DNA of 64,000 nucleotides from Talinum fruticosum (GCA_021018815.1 JAITYX010000021.1:7159001-7223000); one strand, 5' to 3'. Counted from the first letter of the stretch, positions 12,830 through 26,033 are shown. The notes: generated from the sequence alone by a model not told the origin. Translations and numbers: made by a program.

Positions 12830-14610
12830 TCAATATTAATATTAAGATTAAGATTAGTGTTAATGGTAATGTTAATAAAGCATTGTGATCCAATTAACTT
12901 TAGAAATTAGTGGGAAGAGGATAATAATTAAGAAGGGCCACAATGAGGGAGAAAAAGTAAGAAACTGGGGAGCAGTGAGTGAGCAAGCAGAATGATTCAC
13001 TTTTGAATTATCACGTAGTAGTGATTTCAAGAGATTAAAGCAAAAAGGGAAAGATGAGGTATGTATGCCTATGCATATGCTGGCATGGAGGATAAGTTAA
13101 AGTGGAAGAGATTTAAATTAAAAGCTGCAACATTTTTCTATTTGGAGTACGTAGTATTCCTGATATCATTAGCAACTTCTTTATCCTGCATTAATGTCAG
13201 ATCGTGGATCATGAGGTCTGCTTAGTTATTAATTAATTATTTTTTGTTAGTTAATCATTTTGCCTAATAAATAACGATCCTATTTTCGCCTACGTAACAA
13301 TATGAAACGGAAATTTAGTGAGACACGTGAGTCAAACTCGAATTCTAATTCTCTTATACTACGTACATGTAATGAAAGATAGTTTTGACATCGTTCTATA
13401 TAATCCTTACTATAGTTAGAAAATCCAAACAAATTTAATTATAATCTTGATGAATTTAACTTTGAAGACATATGGTTGAAGTCACAATAGAATCTTGAAA
13501 CCAATTGACTTTGACCAACAATCTCTATACTTAAATTAATAAACTCACTAGTCAAGGAGTAGTAATTAATAGCCTAGGAGGGTCTTGAAGTTTGGTCATA
13601 AAACAATCAATTAACTCTTCCATTTCAAAATTCCTTCCATTTGAGTGATTCATATATGTGGTCGGTGAGAATTTCTTCATATTATGCAGTGTATGCTACA
13701 TTGCTAGCTAATTACAAAACAGAGTAAGATAATTACGTTCATAATTCCCGTTCGATTTTCTTTTCTAAAGGTATGATGGATGTAAACGTTATCATAAAAA
13801 CTTAAGTAAATTTATAATTCGCAAGCAACGTTTCAATTTACTAAGAAACTTCGGTTTCTTCTTTAATAGTTGGAATAAGAATTCGACTAATACCCTCAAT
13901 AAACATGCAAAGAGAAAACATACATTGAACATGCATGCGGATCTATATATAACTAGTGTTTAAACATATTTTATTGAACCAACTTACTGTTTTATGGGCG
14001 CATCTGGTTTGATTACCTCACATTTTCATACAGTTCGTAACCTTGTTACCAAACTTGACCTTCCTAACCATAATAGGTTGACAAATTTTATGCAAAGGTT
14101 ATCGGTTTTAAAATTTACAAAAACTAATGAATATCAATTTATTTTGTAGAGTGTCCTTCTAAAGAATCATTTAAAAAAAAAATTAACCAACGATTTCACA
14201 AGGCATCGATCTGTCCCAAACATGTGAATATGGCCAGCATTGCCTTCCTACATCAATATATTTTTCATGAACTTTTGTATTTGTCCAAAGTTGCTTACCA
14301 GAACATCTAAATATAGTTAAAGAAATGAGTCATAAGCTTACATATCTTAGGGATGTCTGTATGCATTAGAAAAATAAGAGCATGACATGACTATGTATTT
14401 GTAAGACAAAAGACAAACACAAAATTGAATTTTCACTTTAGAATAATTGAAAAGGCTCCATTTTTTGTCAATTTTTTTTACTAGAATCTTTATCAAAGTA
14501 GATCCTATCTCACGTGTAATTTCAATTGAGCTTGAAGGTCCAAAGAGGATAGGAATATCAAACCCAAACTTAAAACTCGGAACCAAGACTCATCCCAACT
14601 TTTTGCATAG
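12830..14610. other. Intergenic, no gene seen
   Basis: AT-rich flank with a short degenerate TTAATATTAAG-like run near 12830-12880. No gene supported. Confidence 0.4.
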
Positions 14611-14709
14611 TTTGCAATCCCCCAAGGTTCAAAGCCCGTTGGAGATGATGAAAGTATGAATTTGCAATCCCCCAAGGTTCAAAGCTTGTTGAAGAGTATG
14701 AAAGTATGG
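14611..14709. repeat. Two-copy tandem repeat, 50 bp unit
   Basis: TTTGCAATCCCCCAAGGTTC followed by AAAGC occurs at 14611 and again at 14661. Both copies continue into a similar GTTG...ATGAAAGTATG tail. The copies differ by a few substitutions and a small indel. Confidence 0.8.
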
Positions 14710-17182
14710 AGTGTTTGTCAATAGGCCAACATTCACTTGGTATGTGAGTTTTATCCTCTATTATGCAATATTAAGATTGCTACCTAATAGTACTTTTTTG
14801 GTTGTCGATTTGAAAACTTTACCAAAAAGTTCTCTATTGATTATGTGACATTCACTTGGTACGATTATAGCTCCATCTAGTTATAAAGGATCCAAATCTC
14901 TTTTATCATAGTGCATAACTCTAAGAGTTGTTCGGATCTAGATAAATTATGCAGGGTGATAATCCAAACTTTAGAGTTGGAGGAAGGTTACGGAATAAGT
15001 TTTAAGATCTATTTGAAATAGTATATAAAATAAATAAAAATAGTAAATATAACAGAAATAAACGAAGATGAATAAAAATAAATATTGATATATGACGATT
15101 TAAACTAGACCTAGAAGTGAAATAGCCATAAATAATGGTAGGGGAGTTTGTTTGTCCATAGAAATAGAGGGGTTGCCGGCCAAGTGGGAGGAGCTTACGT
15201 GGGAGACAAGCATTGGCTGTAAAAGCCTAGAAAGGCCCCCTCTCTCTCTCACTCTCTTTCAAGTTCCAAGGGCCCCCGACTGCGACGCATACGTGGGCAG
15301 CAATCTTCTACTCCTTTTCTCTCTCTTCCAGCTGGAGTACACCACCATTTTCTCAAAGTCCCACTCCACGTGTCTCCTTTGACTCTTCTCTCTCTCCTTT
15401 TCCCACCTACGCGCTATGAAATATGCTTGCGATTCACGCTCCTTCCGACCAACTTAATGCTCCGGCCAAAGACGACCATGGCGATTGGCCAGGCGGCAGC
15501 TGATTATGTTGTACGTTAATTGTTCAGATGTTTTGAGTCCTTAAATTTATGACAAATTTGTCTAATTTACGTTCTGTTTTTTTATCAAAATTAAAAAGTT
15601 AGCGCGTTATGATGTGTCTAAATTTAAGTAAATATAATTTTAATGTTTGATTATGTCATCTTTGTAGTGTCATTTAACTCGACTAATAAAATTTGTAAAA
15701 ATTGTTATAAACAATTAGCTTTATATTCCTCTTGTATCGACTTTTACATTTTATTTAATTACATTACAAAAAGAACATTATATCTATTTGTACATTCATT
15801 TATGAGTTTAACACTTGCACGCACATTTGAGTTTCAAATTCGAAAAATCACATATGGAAAGATTGTTTGGGGTGAAAATCATGGATAGGAGCATGGGAAA
15901 AACTGCATAGAAATGGAGGAGAATTAAAAATTAAATAAACATACATAATTTCAAAATGATTCTACAGAAGGAGAGGTGGATACGTTAGTTCTTCTTTTAT
16001 GAATATGTCTCATTCTCGTTAGTGTGTCTACTGAGATGATATTCATACTACTATAACTCATACACCAACTCGAAGTCAACGTACACACAAGTAAAAATTG
16101 CACGCGCACACACAACAAAACACGAAACACTTTTTAAGTATGGATATTAGCACACTTTTTTTGATATGTACACCATTTACATATATAAGTAAATTACAAA
16201 ACTATTATAAATATAAAAATATGTAGATATAAATTAATTAATTTATGGTGCGTTAATATCAACATAAGGATGATGAAATAATTGAAGGGATTAATGATTA
16301 GCCGTTAATTAAGAGGTGGAGGGAGTAGTGGGGCTGTCGTTTTATGTTGATATGTGACGAAGTATATGAGTTAGGTTCCATCTTCAACAGCTTCCATGAG
16401 CACCATGCATTTAGGCAGCTACCTCTTCCTCAAACCAATTAATAATTATTGCCACACTACAATGTGACACATCAGGAGAATTATGACGGAAATAGAATGT
16501 CTTTACTTTCACTGTTTGTTGTCTTCCCATTTGTTTTTCTTCCCTTCCTTTTCAGTCCTTTTGAATTCCCCGAACTACCGCCCGACCCGTTAATTAAAAA
16601 TAAAAATACACGAAATAAGTGGTCACATTATGACATATCTGAATCAAGTAGTTTGAATATGTTTTTGTATGTCATAAATAAGTTACAATCATAAAATAAA
16701 CAGTTTATTTACTTGTCCTATTTTTCTTAAATTATGTAGTTTTTTCATGATTATTATAAAATTAAAATTCTTCGAGTAATTAGCTATATATTTTCGACTA
16801 TGATTTGAATTTGATTATTTTCGTATTTTATGGTAGGAGAAAGAAATGAGTATGTGAAAATAAATAGGTTATGCTATATTTATTTGTGTGAGAATAGTTG
16901 AGTGAGAACAGAATAAAAGTGATATTTTGATGGCTAAAACTTAAAAAGTCCAAATGTGAGCACAACTAAGTCTAAAACTAACTGAAACTAGAAAATTCAA
17001 AGTCTTGTTGAGCACGTCACCCCCAGCAAGGGCTTCCGTCACTCACCGCTATTTCCCCATAATAGAGCGCGTGTTAAACGCGTTGGCTTCGTTACCTTCC
17101 TTCCAAGTATTTCGCACTTTTCAATCTCACCTCCCCCTATGACTTTTTGACATTGTCAAACTCACCAAACTTCACCTTCCCA
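14710..17182. other. Intergenic, no gene seen
   Basis: Mostly AT-rich. A more GC-rich patch at about 15150-15500 has CT-runs and a chance open frame without recognisable protein features. 17.0-17.2 kb is probably the promoter of the next gene. Confidence 0.4.
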
Positions 17183-17189
17183 TATAAAA
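17183..17189 (+). promoter_or_regulatory. Probable TATA box of the IDA-like gene
   Basis: TATAAAA within CCCATATAAAACCAC, 134 bp upstream of the ATG at 17323 and followed by a C/T-rich leader typical of plant 5' UTRs. Confidence 0.6.
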
Positions 17190-17322
17190 CCACTCTTAAC
17201 CCCCCGTCCCTCCCTCTCCCCCTATTTTCTCTGTCATCCCCTCATCATCATATCTCTATCTCTCCCTGAAAAGAGGATCCGACCCGAATCCATCTACCCT
17301 CTCCGGCGGATCTCGAAAGTGA

Positions 17323-17634
17323 ATGGCAAGAAGGCACAAGAACAACAACCTCCTCTTGGTCATGAGCGAGAGTCTCTTAGTAGTCGCGTTGCTTCTCTTG
17401 ATCACATCCGGAGCTTCTTCCGCTAGACCCGGTTTGATGGATAAGCATAACCCGGGCGGCCACGGAGTAGCTCCGATCAAATACACCAACGAAGAAACGG
17501 CCTTCCGGCCTCACCGGAAGGCCGACCCGGGTGCCAAAAACGGGGACGGATCTTTGTTCTACGACATGCTCCCCAAGGGGACCCCTGTGCCCCCATCCGC
17601 GCCTAGCACCGGCACCAACGAACTCAACGGCTAA
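17323..17634 (+). CDS. IDA-like (IDL) secreted signalling peptide precursor
   Basis: Intronless 103-residue precursor. The N-terminus is basic (MARRHKNNN), followed by a hydrophobic core (LLVVALLLLITSGASSA) ending in a likely signal-peptidase site before RPGLMDKHN, about residue 34. The middle is hydrophilic. Near the C-terminus YDMLPKGTPVPPSAPS matches the conserved PIP block of INFLORESCENCE DEFICIENT IN ABSCISSION-like peptides (usual form F.PKG.PIPPSAPSKRHN), which act in the apoplast on HAESA-type receptor kinases. Odd point: after PPSAPS it continues TGTNELNG instead of the KRHN used by IDA itself. It is therefore either a divergent IDL member or has altered receptor properties; that consequence is inference. 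The start is the first ATG downstream of the TATA box, in a G+C-richer stretch than its surroundings. It may also be described as a generic PIP-motif peptide, but the PKG.PVPPSAPS block favours IDL. Confidence 0.8.
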   Translation: MARRHKNNNLLLVMSESLLVVALLLLITSGASSARPGLMDKHNPGGHGVAPIKYTNEETAFRPHRKADPGAKNGDGSLFYDMLPKGTPVPPSAPSTGTNELNG

Positions 17635-19987
17635 GATCGATCGTTCGCAAGGATGCAATGGGTTCGACCTTTGTGTTTTGTTGCTCGCGACAGGTCTATT
17701 TTTTCTATGACTGTCAGTGTAAATACGCAACTGAATATTGTAAGCACATTATTTGTTAGATTTTTTAGTTTGTTTTTTAACTCCAAAAAGTTTTGTTTGG
17801 TGAAGATCAAATTCATTCACCTTCAAATGTTGATTAATGAAAGAGATTATTACATATTTTTCAGAATAGGATCCAAATATGTATGTGCTTAAATTTTTTA
17901 CATATTGGAGTATGAAGAATAGTTTATTTTCAATTCATATTATAAGCTTGTCGTTTAAGTTTGATAGGACTTTTAGTATCTTTTTATGTATATATGATTC
18001 GAATTTGATTAAACACTCATAGCATGCAACAGGGTAATTTCTGAATGTAACTTTTTATAGATCAATGACACCATCCCTTGATCCAATGATAGTGATTTCG
18101 TTTTTGTACTACTCTATGAATTTATACTAGTAAGTTTAATATAGGAGGACATATTTTGTCCTCTTTTCTAATTACTTATATAATATTATTCTAAAATTTT
18201 TCAAAAATCTAATTGATGGTTACTACATGGTTGCTTCAAATAAGCGATGCTGGACTAACAACTTTCGATATACGTCGGGTTTAAATTAGTAAAACTTAGA
18301 GTTGAAACAAACTAATATCATTATATAAAGTGTTAAGTATAAAACTTTACTGATTAGATGAATAATTTCATAATACGATGTACAAAGAGGCTCAATAATG
18401 TAAGTTTGTGTGAGTAGAAATGATAGATATGATAACGTTGGAACAATGATGATGCTTTAGAGGGACAAGAAGAAGTCGATATTTGAGAAAAAGAAAGAGA
18501 ATTTGGCTAAGATACTACTACATGTCTTTATCATTCGTGTATATAATTATTTGAAGCTCGTGCATGAATGAAATGGACCAATTTGGCACATAAATTCCAA
18601 TGTAGTGATCAAAATGTGTGATGGTTACAAAAGCGAATTGAATAGACATCCTACCATGAACCATGTTACTCTTTCGTGTAAAGTTTATTTTCCTCTCTCT
18701 TTTAATTCCAAGTAGGCCATAGAAAATGTGATAATATTACACAAATTGTATAGTGTACTAGTAGTTTTGACAACGAGTCTTCAGTTTCTTGAGCAGGATT
18801 AGTTCACTTCCAAGTATCATTCGGATAAGTTTGGCACTTTTAGTTCGATGTTGGCATGGATACCGTTAAATCGATGTGAGTAGAATTTAAACTCCGATAA
18901 CATATTTAAAGACATAATAATTAAATTGACTGATAACTATATTGTTCTTCCTACCTAATAGTACTGAGTTAATGCTAGGTGATCTAATTAATGGGGTTTT
19001 GTCATCTCATTTGATAAAATAGTGAACTTAAGCATAACTATTACTAATTAATTAATCATAAAAACTTAGATGTAGTAGTATAATTTGTTATCAGATTGGT
19101 TAATTATGGTTTGATTAATATAATATGACATATTATAAATTCAAATGAGTTAAACCAAAATCGATAATTCCTCATTATGGATTTGATTTATATTTTGGGT
19201 TGTTTATATCATATATATATATATATATATATAAATATAATGACCAGGTCTATTTGCTTGGCACATATCCTAAAAGTGCATGCTTAATTTATTTAGTTTG
19301 CTCAATTTTTGTTGATTTTATAGCTTGCTCTTTTTCACCTTTTTTAAAAGTAGACATTAATTTATTCATTCAAAAAAGAAAGATAAGATTTATATCTACA
19401 TAAGGTTCAATCTCTTTAGGAGACAAACCAATCCAAACATTCAAAATATGCGGATCCACTTCAAACCTAGCCAATAGGTGGGCAACAATTTTTACCAAAA
19501 AAAAAGGTCAAGAAATTATTCTTGTATGCCTTTTGAAAAGGTGCTTTGTTGGTGGAATATTTAGGTACAAATTATACCATGAACTCGGGTATACAAATAT
19601 AAATCATCATAAATAATATTTTATTTTAATTTTTTAAAATTCACCTTTGTTTAGAACTACCAGATAAATTTTTTTAACAGATTTATATACCCGAGTTTAT
19701 GGTGGTGGGAAAAATTTTAACTAGAAAACTTTAAAAAAATTACCAATTGACCAGTAAAACCTAGCAAAAAGGTCGGTACCTACTCAAAGCGAGAGCACAA
19801 GTTGGAGGGTGGGGGAATTTGAAGGGATCAAAAATCAAGAGAGTACGTAGTAAAAGGATGAATTGAAGTTTGGATTTGTTCAAACTTCAACAAAGGGATG
19901 TCACCTTCCATTAAGGCATTCCCTCCAATTTGGCCATGCTTTTCGCTCCTTTTTCATTCTTAATTATAATTATTTAGTATCCCCTTT

Positions 19988-20025
<38 letters not shown>

Positions 20026-20791
20026 TTAGCTTAAATAATTTCATAGTATAATTTAACATAGCCTTATTTCTCCGGCATTTCCTCTACCTAGATCATCTCA
20101 ATCTACTCACCTAAGTATCCAACCACCTTTACTAGCTAATGCATTCTTCACGCCATTTTATTCGATCAATTAACTTCTTTATTTGTTAAAAATAGAATAG
20201 TTTCACATATACCATGATTATACTCAAATATTATGCGTGGGTCAGATATATACGATCTTATATAATTAAATATAGAAGGATTAGTGTATATTTTGTGTAC
20301 TTGTACGACATAACAAAGCAGGTGAAGAATAATTTGTATATCATTTTATTATTTTTATACATTGAGAAATTAGGTAATTGATTTTCTTTGACTAAGTTAC
20401 GTAAAATAAAGACAACTTGACAAATTACTAAAAAATTAATGATATCATGAATATGAGATTGCAACCCATGTTTTTAGTTGGCATCATGTCTCAATGTTTG
20501 ATTTAACCTCCCACCTAAATGAAGTAGTGATAAAAACTCTTACGTGCATGTGTGTGCATTTTTTGGTTTTTTTCCTTTAGATTTTTGTGGTCTTTGTGCC
20601 TTCGTCGTCGTTGGTCCCAAAAAAAAAAAAAAGACATTTTTTCTAGGATGGATTTGATTGATGGAGAAATTAACTTTTTCCGAAAATATACTTTTACATC
20701 TCTTCACCGTTTGGTAAAAAATAATGGAAAATTGATCCTTATAAGATAAACTATTTTATATTAAAAGGAATGAAGTTGATTTTCTAAGCAC
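17635..20791. other. Intergenic, with AT microsatellites
   Basis: 3' flank of the IDA-like gene followed by AT-rich DNA without a supportable gene. Dinucleotide AT runs lie at about 19211-19232 and 19990-20022. Confidence 0.4.
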
Positions 20792-21989
20792 CCCTACTAC
20801 GAGATATGACCTTTTATTACCGGTGTTTTACAACGGTTAAAAAGAAAAACTATCATACAAAATAAGATGGTGATATTTTTGTTTTAAAAAAAGATCTTTT
20901 ATTACACCTATTATTACGGTTCTTTCATTCAACGTCGTCATAGGTGGATATGTACCCTTTGACTATGTTTCGGTGAAAGAATCGTAGTAATAGCTATTCT
21001 ATTATTACGGTTCTTTCATTAAATTGTAATAAAAAATCTATCGAAAAAAAATCACGACTAATTTGGTTTTCCACCTTCACTCTATTGCTCTTTACTCTCA
21101 CTCTCACTTTCACTCTCGTCTCTCGCTCTCTGCTATCTCCTCACCGTCATAGCCTTTGTCGCTGCTCTCGCTCTCTACTCTCTACTCTCGTTCGCTCTCG
21201 TTTCTCACTATCGTCTCTCGTCGTTGTTGTTGTTCTCTCTCGCTTACTCTCGCCGTCGTCACTCCGGCCGATAGGCAACTTCTCTCTCCCTCTCTCATTT
21301 TTTTCTTTAATTGATTTTCTTTCGTAGTTTAGGGTTTTATTACTCTACTTGTCCTCGTTCGTTCTCTCTCATAGTTTAGACTTTAGTGTTTAGGGAAATT
21401 AGGAAATAAGGTTTAGGATTTCAACGAGTAGCATGCTAAATAGGGTTTAGGGTTTAGAGTTTCAATTGTAGCATGCTAAATTGTGTACTATTGTGCAATT
21501 TTTTGTATATAGTTTAGGGTTTTAACTTATATACTATGTATAATTGCAAAATTGTATATTACACGAGTAGCATGCTCTTTTCTTCTTTGCTCTTTCTTCT
21601 AAATATAATGTTTGTTCTAACTTATATATTGTGTAGATTTGAAAAAAATAAAATAAAATTGTATGCTTTTGTGTAAAATGTGTTGTGATGATGAGGAAAG
21701 ACTATTATGAAATTTAATTATTAAAGGCATCTCGGTAGTTAATTTTACTCCGACGTGTGGCCATTGAGTAATTAGTTTTTCATTTTTGTTATTTCGGATG
21801 AGGGTCTTTATCCTGGAAAAATGTCTACTTTTAAGGGAAAACTCACGTACTTTTTTTCGAGATTCTTGATAGTTATGTTATCTTTCAATGTCTAGAAGTA
21901 GAATGATTCCTTGACCTTTTGGTTTTGCAACTTTTATTATGATAAGCTGTGTTATTCTAATTAAGTTAATGTTATTCTAATTGAACTGT

Positions 21990-23490
21990 GGCAGTATAAA
22001 ATAGATCATTCCCAAGTTACAAAGAAATCGAAGGGACGAACAACGATGAATAAGGAGAAGTTGACATGTAGAAGAGATGATCCAACTCTCCTTACTCGGG
22101 TCCAATTCGACGAGACACCATAACCTGGTATGTGAGCATGCATCTCACTTTATGAGCTACATTGGTGCGGAAACCTGCAAACACATGAAAATCAACTATA
22201 GAAGTTGGACACGAGTCCCAGATTCGATTAAGGAAAATATTTGGAATGATATACGGTGAAATGCACTCGAATTTCAACTTAGAATTTGCAACTTATTGTA
22301 AATGGTTAATACTAATATATATCGTTCTTGTGTTTTAGAAAATGTTAATCTTGGACGTTAAGGAATCAAATATCCCATTGGTGAGAGACAAGATCCTTAT
22401 GTCCGAGGCGAGAGAAATTTAGAAACTTCAAGTCTCACATTCCCGTTGTTTGGGTCTACAAGACAAGGGATATCAAGGCGAAGGTAGACCCCGGGAGGTC
22501 TACAACTTCATAAGCGAGGAGGATTGGAAGACTTTTGAAGAATATGTATCATCTTCGAAATACAAGGTAATTTAACATTTGTTCTCTTATTTTTCTATAG
22601 GTCTTATTTACTCGATATTTTTTTTAGAGTTAATTTCTTTAGAATTTCTTTATAATTTAACATTTATAATCTTATTTGCGAAATTTTGTTGTCTTAATTA
22701 CTTGCGAATGCATCGAGTCGAGCCAACCGGAAGAGGATTAAGAGTAATGTGTATCCTTATACGATGTCCCGTGGAGGATACGCGAATATGGATGAGAAGT
22801 TATACAAGTAGAAGCTGAACTTCAAAACGGATCCAATGAAGGTGCCATCACATATCCTTCGCAGCTCACTATCAATGGGGACGAGTTGTGGGTCGAAGGA
22901 AGAAGGAAGAAAGATGGCATTTTCACTACAATTGACGTACAATCTATTATGCAGTGACTAGTGAGTTTTTTTTAGTATTTCTTTATTTATTTTGAGAAAT
23001 TATCGGTTTTAAATATATAAACTCCCCAATAATAATAATTTATTTCCTTCTTACAGGAGTCTTTGTCACGGACCTTGACTTTAGAAGTCGTTGACACCAC
23101 CGGGAGAAGGGACAAGTTAGCATTGGCCTTAGTTAGAGATAAACATCCCAGTCATATTTGAGCCACCGAGTGGGAGGGTGGGGATACTTGAGCACTTCGG
23201 GGACAAAAGGAAGCGCCCTGTCTTTTCCAGCCAAGCGGATATCGAGGCAATAATGTCTCAAATGGAGTCTCGATTATCCGCCCGACTAGAGTCCCAAATG
23301 GCCGCCCAAGTGGAGGTCCAAGTGGAGTCCCGAGTGACTGCACAAATGGTAGAGATGAAAGTCCGCCTCACAGCATACTTCACCAAGATGGGTATCCATC
23401 CACTCAACTTAGAAGAGTTAAATGAGGGTCACTTCTCACCCCATACACCGACGAGCGTGAATACGAGTTCACCGGTAAACCAATTCTAAG
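21990..23490 (+). pseudogene. Plant En/Spm (PTTA-type) transposase remnant
   Basis: Several exon-like fragments in order match the plant transposase family found in CACTA elements. They are SWTRVPDSIKENIWNDI (about 22201-22251), then LQDKGYQGEGRPREVYNF and SEEDWKTFEEYV (about 22450-22550), then MSRGGYANMDEKLYK (about 22764-22808, ending in a stop), and a glutamine-rich amphipathic tail IEAIMSQMESRLSARLESQ (about 23240-23300). The SRGGY..MDE block is diagnostic. Intron-like AT-rich gaps, in-frame stops and frame changes separate the pieces. Not a functional gene. Confidence 0.7.
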
Positions 23491-24539
23491 ATATGGTCGA
23501 GGTAATTACGATTTTGCTACATAATTACAATGCATGTTTTATTATGACTAATTATTGGTGTATACTTGCTAAATGAATGGCGTATATATTGTGGTTGTTT
23601 TGGAACTCCGTCATGTGCCCGTTGAATAACTAATTGTTGTTTTTTTGTTGTTTCGGATAAGGGTTGTTATCCCTGAAAAATGTCTACTTTTAAGGGGAAA
23701 CTCTGTCATTTTTTCCAAAATTTTTAATAGTTTAATTTGTATCTCAATGGTTATCTCGTAATCTAATTGTTATGTTAATTCTTATGCAGCAGGTGCAATG
23801 TAAGCTAGCTCTTCATCACCCTCCCTAGATCACATTGTCGCAACATGTTTTGTTTACCCTGTGAAGCCAGGTGCCGTCATTCATGGGGCCCTGTTTAGTT
23901 GATTAGGTGAATGTGAGTGTGAGAGAAGTTGTGCAAGGGAAAGACACATGTGAGTTGTCGATCCAGTCACCGGACCTCCACATTGTTGGTGAAGCAATCA
24001 ACAATTTTGTTCCTTACCTCAAGAGTTTGATCATCCTCTCCATGGTATTTCATTTGAAAATATTATATTATTGGTTGTTAATATCACGTATATATAGCTC
24101 TAATTCGTGTATTATGGTCCTCCCCGAACCACGATGTCGTGAAGAGAGCCGAGTATGAAAGGAAGGACACTCCCATGTCCTCTCGGTGCCGGGAAGCAAT
24201 CAGCAACGCCCGATCATTATCTAAAGTAGTCCCCTCTCCTACCCATTCACGAGTCATCTAAGGACTAGTGTGATCTTCTGCAAAGTTTTATGAAGACTTT
24301 GCCAAAAACACAACGTTCGAAATCAAAGTGCCAAGTCACGTGTTTGAGGTATTAGACGGGGAGGATAATGACACGACCATACATGTGTTCTTGGACGACA
24401 TAATGTAATTTCTGCAGATGCAAGAGATCGACGTAATCTGTTATTATGTTTGGCATTATGTGAGTTACTATATATATAAGTTTATTTAATTGTTAATTTT
24501 CATTTCTAACTTTATATGTACAATTAATATGTAATAGAT

Positions 24540-25260
24540 GGCTACACGTGATAGGAATCGAGTATGTTCGGTTTTTCAATCCTTATGCCATTCAAGCAAT
24601 ATGATAGGAAACTTCGAAACGTTTCAAATTTATCTCGAGACTCATGAAAAAGGTGTAAAAAAATGTTACTTGGCGCCATTCATTGAGGGGTAAGTGCACA
24701 AATAACATAAATGAAGCTTTAATGGTGTTGATAATTACATATTTACATTTTTTTTGTGTTAGTATAAGTCACACTCGGATACTTGCTGTCCTATATCCGA
24801 GGAGTAACGTCGTTCATCGGCTCGATCTTACAGGTCATCCTGTGAGAAAAGATATCAAAAAATTTACTCGACACTGTAAGTTCATAACTTACTCATTTTA
24901 TACTTTTTTGTTAAGTATTCTTTTCAATTGTATGTTAATTTGAATTTTATTTTCATCTAAGTGAAAAATAGTTCTCTCGGAATGTATTATTATTTGGGAG
25001 GCTCGAGAGCCAAAATATGAAACCAATCCCAAGTGTTGTGCCCGTAAAGGTCGGGTTCTCTTACTTACCATTAAATTAATTTTCATTTCCGGTGAAATTA
25101 TTTGCTACATAAGTACTAATTAATTCTCCATGTATTGAGAATCTTTGATTTATAGTGCCATAAACAAAAGGGAAGCTGGGAGTGTGGCTTCTACATTTTT
25201 CAGTACATGAAAGAGGTTATGACTTAACTGGATTTCGACGATGACGAATCTAATTCCAAA
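24540..25260 (+). pseudogene. Ulp1-like (C48) SUMO-protease domain remnant in the CACTA element
   Basis: Fragments in order are KCYLAPFIEG, then (after an intron-like GTAAGT...TTAG gap) SHTRILAVLYPRSNVVHRLD with the His/Asp positions of a C48 protease, then SWECGFYIFQYMKEV with the catalytic Cys codon at 25183-25185, followed by a stop. This is the order of the catalytic core in Ulp1-type domains carried by plant CACTA and MULE elements. The chain is broken and the domain incomplete, so it is a dead copy. Confidence 0.65.
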
Positions 25261-26033
25261 GAGGTACTTGTACTTGTACTTGTATTTGTTAATAAAAATT
25301 TAATTTATATTGTTATATTCCTTTTAACTTAACTAGTACTTGCACTTGATGTAATTGTATTACTTTTACAACATTGGTCACAACATTTCTCGAGAAAAAA
25401 GTCTCTCACTCGCCTATACACAAGTTATGTTGGACTACCTAAGATAGGGTTAGGTGGAGTTTGTTTATAACCGTATAAAGACACTTATATAGGTATATAT
25501 GTACATGATTTTTACTTCATTATTGGATTGCTAAATTTTGTGGTTTATTAAGTGTATAGCATACATATTGTCCGAAACATATGTGAGGATTGTATATATT
25601 CCGGAATAATATTTTTGGTTGTATATATTCTGAAAAAGTTTGTGTATATATTCGGTTAATTGTATAATTGTACAGGGGGTATGAAAAAAAAATATTTTAG
25701 ACCTATTGCTATGGTTTTTAGGTAAAAACAATAGTTAAAAGTGGTTCCCCAAAATTTTGGCCAAATAGATGGGTTTTGGGCCAAGATCTATTACTGCGGT
25801 TTTGAAAAAGAACCGTAGTAATAGATGGACATATTATTACGATTTGGTATGCGGAACCGTAGTAATATATCATCTTTTACTATTGTTTCTCGGAGGAACC
25901 GTAATAATATCTTCTCTTTACTACGGTTGAGAACTGTAGTAAAAGAATGCCCCTACGCCCGCATACACTACTCCCAATAAACGTAATAATACGTCCTGTT
26001 GAATCGTAATAAAAGGTGATTCTTGTAGTAGTG

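Larger units (their letters stand above)
20792..26033. mobile_element. CACTA (En/Spm) DNA transposon, about 5.2 kb, degenerate
   Basis: The right end, reverse complemented, reads CACTACTACAAGAATCACC followed by TTTTATTACGA, the canonical CACTA terminus. The left end (CCCTACTACGAGATATGACC then TTTTATTACCG) is a worn match. The flanking three bases are CAC left and CAT right, close to the 3 bp duplication expected. Both subterminal regions are dense in short direct and inverted motifs such as AACCGTAGTAATA (20.8-21.05 kb and 25.7-26.0 kb), the binding-site arrays typical of the superfamily. The interior holds remains of a plant En/Spm-type transposase and a Ulp1-like protease. No DDE transposase (TNP2-like) was recognised, so it was probably non-autonomous or has lost that part. 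Many stops and frame changes show it is inactive. Confidence 0.85.

Noticed and set aside
15152..15382. A 76-codon frame in a GC-richer patch
   Set aside because: No signal peptide, domain or convincing start context; CT-rich low-complexity DNA explains it.
21085..21327. Open frame rich in Ser/Leu/Arg inside the CACTA element
   Set aside because: Produced by a CTCTCG-type low-complexity stretch that resembles a leader region; no homology visible.
21443..21460. TAGGGTTTAGGGTTTAG, telomere-like repeat
   Set aside because: Only two to three units and inside a CACTA element; not an interstitial telomere array.
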